A DNA stretch of 7,942 bases from Magnetovibrio sp. (GTDB taxonomy: Bacteria; Pseudomonadota; Alphaproteobacteria; Rhodospirillales; Magnetovibrionaceae), in the NCBI GenBank assembly GCA_016763255.1, contig JAESUA010000284.1:1-7942 (forward strand). Direction: 5' to 3'. A program made the position numbers and the translations under genes. Below are positions 1 to 5,133 of the stretch, one piece after another. The notes beneath the pieces are model-generated. The model was not told the origin of the DNA. It saw nothing but the letters and a program-made list of their open reading frames with translations, and made no database searches. Position 1 is the stretch's first letter; each line of letters begins with the position of its first letter.

Positions 1-288
1 CAAGACATCGGCAAAGACAAAGGTGGCGCAAGCCCCGCCGAAGTGGTGCAACAATTGATTGCCGCCATCACCGACAAGGCCGGTGGCGCAGCCAGTTCTC
101 TGGACCTTTCTCAGCTGGGGCTGTCTGATATCTCCGGCAAGGCCGCTCAAATAGGTGCCAAAGCCAAAGAAGCGGCCGAAGATGCTATCAAAGGTGCCAC
201 TGAACAGCTGGGTGGCGCGGTTAGTGAAAAACTTGGCGGCGCGGGTGACGCGCTGGGCGGTGCGGTCAAAGGCCTGTTCGGCAACTGA
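1..288 (+). CDS. C-terminal part of an uncharacterised Gly/Ala-rich protein (5' end outside window)
   Basis: The reading frame is open from the first base and ends at a TGA at 286-288. A GTG at 43 could serve as a start, but it has no convincing ribosome binding site and the frame continues upstream, so this is most likely the last 95 residues of a longer protein. The visible part begins QDIGKDKGGASPAEVVQQLI, then becomes Ala/Gly/Lys/Glu-rich with helical, amphipathic repeats and ends in GGAVKGLFGN. From memory, similar tails (an 'IGKDxGGASPAEV' segment followed by a low-complexity Ala/Gly helix) occur at the C-terminus of AsmA-like envelope proteins of Proteobacteria. That link is an impression, not a domain match. 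No membrane segment is visible here. The gene is followed after about 20 bases by a strong terminator, so it is the last gene of its transcription unit. Confidence 0.75.
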   Translation, partial: QDIGKDKGGASPAEVVQQLIAAITDKAGGAASSLDLSQLGLSDISGKAAQIGAKAKEAAEDAIKGATEQLGGAVSEKLGGAGDALGGAVKGLFGN

Positions 289-308
289 GCCCTGCCTCAT
301 CAATCATC

Positions 309-341
309 AAAAAGGCCCGGCATACTGTCGGGCCTTTTTTT
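309..341 (+). terminator. Rho-independent terminator, probably bidirectional
   Basis: A 9-bp perfect stem AAAGGCCCG (311-319) / CGGGCCTTT (329-337) has a short loop and a run of seven T (335-341) on the plus strand. On the minus strand the A-run before the stem gives a T-run too. It lies between the stop of the plus-strand gene (288) and the stop of the convergent histidine kinase (347), so it can end both transcripts. Confidence 0.85.
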
Positions 342-346
342 ATCTC

Positions 347-1825
347 TCAGCTGTCCAGAACAGTGCGGGAGGCGGGAAAATGAGCATAAGCTTTGGTCCC
401 CTGACCGGGCTGACTTTCAATCACCAACGATCCACCATGTAACTTCATCAAGGAATTGCAAATGGGGAGCCCCAGGCCACTGCCGCCATGCCGGCGTGAA
501 TAAGCCTCTTCAAGCTGAACAAACGGATCCAGGATATGGGTTTGCTCATCAGGGTGGATACCGATGCCCTGATCACACACCAAAACGCTGATCCCTCTCA
601 CTTCGTCCCAATATACGCTCAGGCTTACGGTTCCCCCTTGATGTGAGAACCGCACCGCATTGGACACCAAGTTGATGATAATTTGGCGCAATCTTTCCCC
701 GTCAGCAAGGATCTGCGGTGCCACAAAGTCCTTAATCTTGATTTCGATGCCATCTTGCTTTGCGGTGACCATAAACATGGTTCGCACGTCTTCAAGGAGA
801 GGTTTTAGGTCAACGACATCCTCGCTCAGACGAATCGTCCCGGATTCAATCTGCGCAACATCCAAAATATCATCAATGATGCGTAAAAGATGACGTCCCG
901 AATTCAGGATATCTGTCGAATATTCCTGGTAATTGGCATGGCCCATGGGGCCAAAAACTTCCCCCACCATCAATTCGGAGAAGCCATTGATGGCGTTCAA
1001 AGGGGTGCGGAGCTCGTGGCTCATATTGGCCAGAAATTCTGATTTTGCCCGGTTGGCACGATCGGCCTCATCCAGGGCTTTGCGGGCACGTTGCCGGCTT
1101 TTGAGCAAGAGCCGGAAGTTTCGATTGAGCTCTCTATTCAGGGGCCAAAAAATCACCCGTCCTTCAATGAACAACACCGCCATTGTCGCCACGAACACCC
1201 CCAATTGCCACATTTGCAAACGTTGGGTGGCGGCGCGGCTTTCTTGTTCGAAGGTTGTCACAACTCGATCCAGAATTGGCAACAGCTCTGCGCCACTACG
1301 GGCGAGCTCTAGCGTTAGGACATACAGGGTTCCGGCCACCACGGGCTTTTGGGCATAGTCGGAAAATTTCCGGGCTTTGTGAATGAACAACGACAACTTG
1401 TGATCAAGCAGCATATCCTCGCCGTATAGTACCAATCTGACCGAATGAGAGCTGAGCGCCTCAAGCCCCATAGAGGAACTGCCGTGTATCAAGGCCGCAT
1501 GGGACACTTTCATCAGTTCCACGCTTTCATCAAACTGATCCAACAAAGGCATGCGCAGTTTGCGATCAGGTATACTCAATATCGTTTGCGCCAGCATCGG
1601 AATACGCTGAGAAAGCATGCGCTGACGTCCGCTGACGTTGATCACGACCGCACTGCGGGCCCCAGCTTCAATAATGTTGGTAGAGCCGACATAAGCGACG
1701 CTTGAAAGCACCACAATGCACATCAACGCAATGACGTATCGCGCCCGCATGCCCTTCAACAACGTCAGCAAGGCTGGGGCGATTTTTTCTGTTCGAGGGT
1801 GAGACGTTATAATCCGTTGAATCAT
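347..1825 (-). CDS. Membrane sensor histidine kinase with PilJ/NarX-type periplasmic domain (orphan)
   Basis: 492 residues from the ATG at 1825. A transmembrane helix lies at about 30-49. It is followed by a periplasmic domain with the motif NVSGRQRMLSQR (63-74), which is typical of the PilJ/type IV pili-MCP N-terminal domain and related to the P-box of the nitrate sensors NarX and NarQ. The second helix is at about 208-227, followed by a charged coiled linker. The HisKA domain has the phosphoacceptor His270 in NMSHELRTPLN. The HATPase domain has the N-box NLVSNAVRF (Asn385, Asn389), the G1 box DQGIGI (Asp418) and the G2 box GSGLGL (448-453). There is no PAS, HAMP or receiver domain by eye, and no response regulator gene in the window, so its partner must lie elsewhere. 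The ligand is unknown; nitrate or another small anion is only suggested by the P-box-like motif. The frame also allows a GTG start at 1846 (499 residues). The ATG is preferred because it overlaps the stop of a small upstream ORF (ATGA), although both starts lack a strong Shine-Dalgarno. Confidence 0.93.
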   Translation of the reverse strand: MIQRIITSHPRTEKIAPALLTLLKGMRARYVIALMCIVVLSSVAYVGSTNIIEAGARSAVVINVSGRQRMLSQRIPMLAQTILSIPDRKLRMPLLDQFDESVELMKVSHAALIHGSSSMGLEALSSHSVRLVLYGEDMLLDHKLSLFIHKARKFSDYAQKPVVAGTLYVLTLELARSGAELLPILDRVVTTFEQESRAATQRLQMWQLGVFVATMAVLFIEGRVIFWPLNRELNRNFRLLLKSRQRARKALDEADRANRAKSEFLANMSHELRTPLNAINGFSELMVGEVFGPMGHANYQEYSTDILNSGRHLLRIIDDILDVAQIESGTIRLSEDVVDLKPLLEDVRTMFMVTAKQDGIEIKIKDFVAPQILADGERLRQIIINLVSNAVRFSHQGGTVSLSVYWDEVRGISVLVCDQGIGIHPDEQTHILDPFVQLEEAYSRRHGGSGLGLPICNSLMKLHGGSLVIESQPGQGTKAYAHFPASRTVLDS

Positions 1826-2007
1826 AGTGTGTACTGGCACTTCCACATTGTAATGTCGAAATGCTGTAGCGCAAAACGTACACTAGAGATATCCAAATCT
1901 GATAAGTATTTGTTACTAAACAATAAATATATCATATACGCTGCAAATCCTAGACCCGCGCCCACTGTAGCCCAAAATTTAAGCACTGTCGATGCGGTGG
2001 GTGCCAA
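1822..2007 (-). CDS. Possible small membrane protein ORF coupled to the kinase start (weak)
   Basis: An open frame of up to 61 codons begins at TTG 2007, just after an in-frame TAA at 2011-2013. It ends in TGA 1822-1824, overlapping the kinase ATG 1823-1825 as ATGA. This is the classic arrangement for translational coupling. The product would contain one hydrophobic stretch, FWATVGAGLGFAAYMIYLLF, with a polar tail. Against it: no Shine-Dalgarno sequence is visible at the TTG or at the internal GTG and ATG codons, codon use is AT-rich unlike the neighbours, and AT-rich DNA makes chance hydrophobic ORFs likely. I do not recognise a family. Confidence 0.25.
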   Translation of the reverse strand: MAPTASTVLKFWATVGAGLGFAAYMIYLLFSNKYLSDLDISSVRFALQHFDITMWKCQYTL

Positions 2008-2030
2008 TGCTTAAACATTAGGCAAAATAT

Positions 2031-2039
2031 TTATCCACA
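2031..2039 (+). promoter_or_regulatory. Perfect-consensus DnaA box (isolated)
   Basis: TTATCCACA matches the consensus DnaA box exactly and sits at the edge of an AT-rich stretch. No second strict box was seen nearby and none of the usual oriC neighbours (dnaA, dnaN, hemE, parAB, gidA) is present. It may be a regulatory or titration site, or chance. Confidence 0.4.
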
Positions 2040-2068
2040 ACAGCTTAGCGCTGCCCACTACGCAAAAC

Positions 2069-2100
2069 GCTCCGGCGGTCTTGCCGGGGCTTATTGTTTG
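2069..2100 (+). terminator. Terminator-like hairpin with no obvious upstream plus-strand gene
   Basis: GCTCCGGC (2069-2076) pairs with GCCGGGGC (2083-2090) through one G-T wobble, with a 6-base loop and a T-rich tail TTATTGTTTG. It points along the plus strand, but the only gene to its left (the kinase) is transcribed the other way. It lies just upstream of the cupin gene. Confidence 0.5.
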
Positions 2101-2122
2101 TGCTCAAAGTAAAATACGTAAT
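2094..2122 (+). promoter_or_regulatory. Candidate promoter of the cupin gene (weak)
   Basis: TTGTTT (2094-2099) could be a -35 element, with an AT-rich -10 candidate CGTAAT (2117-2122, 17-base spacer) or TACGTA (2115-2120). The -35 overlaps the T-rich tail of the preceding hairpin, so one of the two readings may be wrong. Confidence 0.25.
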
Positions 2123-2145
2123 TCGAAAAGAAAGAGATCTCCCTC

Positions 2146-2433
2146 ATGAACGATATCCCCCTCTTCACCCTCACCAATCAGATCGACAATGACCGGGTCA
2201 GCGTCAATCACCTGTTCTTTCCCGCAGGCGGCCACACCCAATGGCATCGCCATGACCGCGATTATGTCATCGTGCCCATGGAAGACGCCCATCTGGTGAT
2301 GGAAAATGCAGAAGGCACCAAGGACGTGTATCTGAAGCGTGGCGAGTGCTACTACCGCGAAGTTGGGGTCGAACATAACGTCACCAACCCTAATGATTTC
2401 GACGTGACCTTGATGGAAATTGAAATCAAGTGA
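2146..2433 (+). CDS. Small single-domain cupin protein
   Basis: 95 residues, one beta-barrel cupin domain and nothing else. Cupin motif 1 is seen as GGHTQWHRHDRDYVIVP, with metal-binding candidates His34 and His36. Motif 2 is GECYYREVGVEHNVTN, with His77. The Glu that usually follows HxH in motif 1 is absent: Asp39-Tyr40 stand at that place, so a three-His metal site or a site using Asp is likely. The length is normal for stand-alone cupins that bind a metal and a small ligand; the reaction cannot be told from sequence. There is no signal peptide, so it should be cytoplasmic. The start is supported by AAAGAGA at 2131-2137, eight bases before the ATG. It is a single-gene unit with terminator-like hairpins before and after it. 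Confidence 0.88.
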   Translation: MNDIPLFTLTNQIDNDRVSVNHLFFPAGGHTQWHRHDRDYVIVPMEDAHLVMENAEGTKDVYLKRGECYYREVGVEHNVTNPNDFDVTLMEIEIK

Positions 2434-2438
2434 CGCCC

Positions 2439-2471
2439 TGAAGCAGGCTGCGGCTTAAAAGGCCTGTTTCA
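2439..2471 (+). repeat. Inverted repeat directly after the cupin gene
   Basis: A 10-bp stem with one G-T wobble (2439-2448 with 2462-2471) has a 13-base loop and starts 5 bases after the cupin stop codon. There is no T-run after it. It may protect the 3' end of the mRNA or assist the hairpin at 2497-2527. Confidence 0.4.
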
Positions 2472-2496
2472 ACCCAATTGCCCCACCACTCATAAG

Positions 2497-2527
2497 ACAA
2501 AGGCCCGTAATATCGCCGGGCCTTTGT
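2497..2527. terminator. Terminator-like hairpin between convergent cupin and MFS genes
   Basis: A perfect 11-bp inverted repeat ACAAAGGCCCG (2497-2507) / CGGGCCTTTGT (2517-2527) has a 9-base loop. The following T-run is short (TTT within the stem, then GTGCTG). It lies between two convergent genes and has the same AAAGGCCCG/CGGGCCTTT core as the terminator at 309-341, so it probably ends both transcripts. Confidence 0.6.
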
Positions 2528-2629
2528 GCTGCTCGTTATTGGGATGTCCGCAAAGCCACCGAGTAACCGTCGCGGTCGCCTTAACGGATTTCCCGATACT
2601 CCCTGCATCTCCAGACACTTGCAGCTCAC

Positions 2630-3823
2630 TCATTCAGCAGGCTGCACCTGCAACCGTTTGGAGCGCGCATACCACAGCGTGGCGATGAAGGTGACCACCA
2701 GGAACGGGGCCATTCCATAATTGACCGCGTTCCACCCCGAAAAGTTAAGCAACCCACCGGACGAAAAGGAACCGACGGCCGCGGCGGCGAAGACGATGAA
2801 TTCGTTAAGCCCCTGCACCTTAGCCTTTTCCGATGGCTGGTAAGCTTCGGTGAGCAACGTGGTGCCGCCGACGAACAAGAAGTTCCACGCCACCCCCAAC
2901 AACACCAGCGCCGCACCAAAATTGATCAATTCGATGCCCGAGGTGGCAAACACCGCACTAAGGATGAACAGCGCCATGCCGCTGAACAAGATGGTCAATA
3001 CCCCAAAACGGTGAATCAAAGTACCGGTGAAAAACGACGGGATGAACATCGCCAGGATGTGCCACTGGATCACCATTCCAGTGTCGTACATTTCGAACCC
3101 ACACGCGGTCATGGCCAACGGCGTGGCGGTCATCACCAACACCATCAAACCATAGCTGGTCGCGGCGTTCATCACCGCGGCGACAAACGCCGGTTGGCGG
3201 ATGATTTCACCCAGGGGCCGTGCGCCCTCATGGCTGCCGTCTTCCATCGGGCGCGCGATGCGCACCAATGAAAGCGGGATCATCGCCACCACGCTGACCA
3301 GCGCCGCCATGGCAAAGCCACCGGCAAACGGGAACGGGTCGAGCAAATCACGGCTATAAACCGCTAAACTGGGGCCAATCAACGCCGAAATAACGCCACC
3401 CAACAAGACGAACGACACCGCACGGCTGACATAATTGCTCGGCGCACTTTCGATGGCGGCAAAACGATAATATTGGGTACAGGCCTGATAGATGCCCATG
3501 ATCAAGGCGGCCAGGCAAAAAAGCTCAAAACTGCTTTGGGTGATGGCGTAAGCGCCCAATAAACCGCTGATCATGCCCGCCGTAGCGCCAATCAAAAAGC
3601 CAAACCTGCGACCTATGCGTTTCATCAACATCGACATCGGCACCGTCGAGGTGGCGGTGCCGATGGTCATGATGGCGATCGGCAACGTCGCCAACAATTT
3701 GTTGTCGACCAACATCTGCCCCACCAGACCGGCGAACATGATGTAGGTCACACCGGACACCAAATACAGGCCCTGGGCGCTCGCCAATAAGGTGATGTTA
3801 AAGCGGTAACGGTCGACAGACAT
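2630..3823 (-). CDS. MFS transporter, 12-helix, substrate unknown
   Basis: 397 residues with about twelve hydrophobic helices in two six-helix halves, separated by a hydrophilic loop at about 190-210 (RIARPMEDGSHEGARPLGE). The cytoplasmic loop between helices 2 and 3 carries MKRIGRRFG (67-75), the family's motif A region, which marks it as a major facilitator superfamily secondary transporter of the inner membrane. I cannot name the substrate; drug or metabolite export is the usual guess for this size class. The ATG at 3823 has AAGGA 14 to 18 bases upstream, inside the end of the EamA-type gene, whose stop is only 5 bases before. The two genes therefore form one transcription unit with this gene second. 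The likely terminator is the hairpin at 2497-2527, about 100 bases past the stop. Confidence 0.92.
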   Translation of the reverse strand: MSVDRYRFNITLLASAQGLYLVSGVTYIMFAGLVGQMLVDNKLLATLPIAIMTIGTATSTVPMSMLMKRIGRRFGFLIGATAGMISGLLGAYAITQSSFELFCLAALIMGIYQACTQYYRFAAIESAPSNYVSRAVSFVLLGGVISALIGPSLAVYSRDLLDPFPFAGGFAMAALVSVVAMIPLSLVRIARPMEDGSHEGARPLGEIIRQPAFVAAVMNAATSYGLMVLVMTATPLAMTACGFEMYDTGMVIQWHILAMFIPSFFTGTLIHRFGVLTILFSGMALFILSAVFATSGIELINFGAALVLLGVAWNFLFVGGTTLLTEAYQPSEKAKVQGLNEFIVFAAAAVGSFSSGGLLNFSGWNAVNYGMAPFLVVTFIATLWYARSKRLQVQPAE

Positions 3824-3828
3824 TGGCT

Positions 3829-4749
3829 TTATGTTTCCTTGATCTGCAGGGGCAACTTGGCCGTGGTGGTCAAATAAATGCCAACCAAGATGGGGGCGAT
3901 GCCGATGAAGTGATAGGTCTGCAAGGTTTCACCCAAAAACACGGTCGAAAAAATTGAGGCAAACAGCGGGATCAAGTGGATGAACAGCCCCGCCTTATTG
4001 GCCCCCACCTGGGGCACGGCGGCATTCCAGCATACGAACGCGGCGATGGACGCAAACAACGCCACATAGGCCAACACCAATATGGACGAGATGTTCAAAA
4101 CAAAACCGCCAACGGTCTGATATTCCCACAGATAAAACGGAAATAAGACAACGATGGCGATCCAAATGGTGGACCCCAACAAAACCATCGGCGGCAACGC
4201 ATGGCCCGGATCTTTGGGCAGCCGCCGCAGCAAAACTGAATATATCGACCACGCCAAAACCGACGCCAAAACCCACAAATCACCCGGAGTAAAACCGAAG
4301 TTCATCAAAACCTGCCACTGGCCGCGAGAGACGATGATCACCACCCCCAGCACCGAGATGACAATACCGATGGCTTGACGGGTGCTGAGGCGTTCATCGC
4401 CCATAACGACGGAAACCACGGGGATAACAATGGGCATGCTCGCCAGCACCACCGAGGCATTGATGGCGGTGGTGGTGCCCAACGCGATGTAAGTGAAGCT
4501 GTGAAACATCACCATGCCGGTCACCGCCAGCACCAATAACAAAATGAAATTTTTGCGGATCAGTACGCGGTGCGCCCACATGGCACGGGCCACAAACGGC
4601 AGCAAAATGAGACCGGCAGCCAACCACCGCCAAAACGTCAAATTCAGCGGCGGAATATCGGCGTGGGCCCAGCGTCCAACCACAAAATTTCCGCCCCAAA
4701 ACAGGGCAGACAAGCTCAACAACAACGCGGGCGGCATCTTCGATATCAT
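3829..4749 (-). CDS. EamA-domain (DMT superfamily) transporter
   Basis: 306 residues, about ten transmembrane helices made of two EamA repeats (roughly 8-140 and 155-296). Family signs are ALFWGGNFVVGRW (15-27) at the start of repeat 1, GDLWVLASVLAWSIYSVLLRR (156-176) at the start of repeat 2, and PLFASIFSTVFLGE (261-274), the PxFA...lGE signature of the last EamA helices. Members export amino acids, nucleosides or other metabolites across the inner membrane; the substrate here is unknown. The ATG at 4749 is used; no good Shine-Dalgarno sequence is visible before it, and Met5 is an alternative. It is first of a two-gene unit with the MFS transporter, so two unrelated carrier families are co-transcribed. 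Its upstream region holds the hairpin cluster at 4779-4832. Confidence 0.93.
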   Translation of the reverse strand: MISKMPPALLLSLSALFWGGNFVVGRWAHADIPPLNLTFWRWLAAGLILLPFVARAMWAHRVLIRKNFILLLVLAVTGMVMFHSFTYIALGTTTAINASVVLASMPIVIPVVSVVMGDERLSTRQAIGIVISVLGVVIIVSRGQWQVLMNFGFTPGDLWVLASVLAWSIYSVLLRRLPKDPGHALPPMVLLGSTIWIAIVVLFPFYLWEYQTVGGFVLNISSILVLAYVALFASIAAFVCWNAAVPQVGANKAGLFIHLIPLFASIFSTVFLGETLQTYHFIGIAPILVGIYLTTTAKLPLQIKET

Positions 4750-4778
4750 CTGAGAAAGTCCGGTGATGTTTCCAATTT

Positions 4779-4832
4779 CCCCTCACCTTATGAAGGGGTT
4801 GAGGAGCACCTCAATAGCCCATTTGAGGGCTG
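4779..4832 (-). promoter_or_regulatory. Cluster of three hairpins with alternative pairing, upstream of the transporter genes
   Basis: Three consecutive inverted repeats are seen: CCCCT/AGGGG (4779-4783/4794-4798), TTGAGG/CCTCAA (4799-4804/4809-4814, 4-base loop) and AGCCC/GGGCT (4816-4820/4827-4831). A second TTGAGG at 4823-4828 can pair with the same CCTCAA, which would break both the second and third hairpins. CCCTCA at 4780-4785 can also pair with TGAGGG 4824-4829. It lies 30 to 83 bases before the EamA-type ATG, so if transcription starts beyond it, it is part of that leader. A role as attenuator or protein-binding site is inference. Confidence 0.4.
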
Positions 4833-4904
4833 AAAACGATGACGGTATTGTCACCATGACAAAAGTCTCGTCTCAACAGCAAAAATAATGAACGTCCAGA
4901 GTCC

Positions 4905-4945
4905 TTGACAAGCCTAAGTTGTTCATGCTTTGTTCTTATCAAGAA
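4905..4945 (+). promoter_or_regulatory. Candidate promoter region of the 31-aa peptide gene, possibly divergent
   Basis: TTGACA at 4905-4910 is a perfect -35 box; the -10 is poor (TTTGTT at 4929-4934 with an 18-base spacer). The same bases read on the minus strand give TTGTCA, with TATTTT 18 bases further on as a possible -10 for the transporter genes. A palindrome TTCTT-ATC-AAGAA (4933-4945) follows and could be an operator or a leader hairpin. Confidence 0.4.
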
Positions 4946-4972
4946 AACACAACAGAGAACCGGAGAACGACC

Positions 4973-5068
4973 ATGAACGCTTTGACTCAATTCGAACGCA
5001 TCCTCAGCGAAGTCGCCGCCGTTACCGCCCTGTTTACCGCAGGATATGTTTTGTTGATGGTGGTCTAA
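4973..5068 (+). CDS. 31-residue single-helix membrane peptide, unknown function
   Basis: An ATG at 4973 and TAA at 5066-5068 frame MNALTQFERILSEVAAVTAL followed by FTAGYVLLMVV. The start is well supported: GGAGA at 4962-4966 lies 6 bases before the ATG, and a perfect TTGACA box lies about 60 bases upstream. The peptide has a short polar, amphipathic N-terminus (Gln6, Glu8, Arg9, Glu13) and then an uninterrupted hydrophobic helix from Val14 to the end, so it is probably an inner-membrane micro-protein with almost no C-terminal tail. I do not recognise a family. It lies 65 bases before the phospholipase-like gene, on the same strand, and may be co-transcribed with it or only share the neighbourhood. 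It is too short for normal gene finders. Confidence 0.55.
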   Translation: MNALTQFERILSEVAAVTALFTAGYVLLMVV

Positions 5069-5090
5069 CCCATGAATGCGTGGTATGCAG

Positions 5091-5118
5091 TATAATAACT
5101 TTATAAGGGTAATTATTA
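5091..5118 (+). promoter_or_regulatory. Candidate -10 box and AT-rich inverted repeat before the phospholipase-like gene
   Basis: TATAAT at 5091-5096 is a perfect -10 sequence, but no good -35 lies at 16-18 bases upstream. It overlaps an inverted repeat TAATAA (5093-5098) / TTATTA (5113-5118), which could be an operator placed over the transcription start. The downstream ATG (5134) has AAGGA at 5122-5126, 7 bases before it. Confidence 0.35.
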
Positions 5119-5133
5119 GACAAGGATCACACC

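Larger units (their letters stand above)
1847..2145. other. AT-rich intergenic region behind the kinase and before the cupin gene
   Basis: About 300 bases with clearly lower GC than the flanks, especially 1895-1940 and 2010-2040. Besides the weak minus-strand ORF it holds a DnaA box (2031-2039), a small CAGC/GCTG inverted repeat (2041-2053) and a terminator-like hairpin (2069-2100). It must hold the promoter of the kinase on the minus strand and that of the cupin on the plus strand. No consensus sigma-70 promoter for the kinase could be picked out with confidence. Confidence 0.6.

Noticed and set aside
933..1358. 141-codon plus-strand ORF antisense to the histidine kinase
   Set aside because: The Ser/Arg-rich translation has no domain and lies opposite conserved kinase sequence.
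1900..2100. Chromosomal or plasmid replication origin
   Set aside because: Only one strict DnaA box was seen, with no iterons and no replication gene next to it.
2104..2376. 90-codon minus-strand ORF opposite the cupin gene
   Set aside because: The plus frame has clear cupin motifs and a ribosome binding site; the minus frame is its shadow.
4394..4786. 130-codon minus-strand ORF overlapping the EamA-type gene in another frame
   Set aside because: Its Gly/His/Arg-rich translation is typical of a shadow frame, while the overlapping frame gives a clear DMT transporter.
5072..5095. Seven-codon ORF MNAWYAV right after the 31-aa gene
   Set aside because: It is short enough to be chance, has no convincing ribosome binding site and overlaps the TATAAT box proposed as a promoter element.
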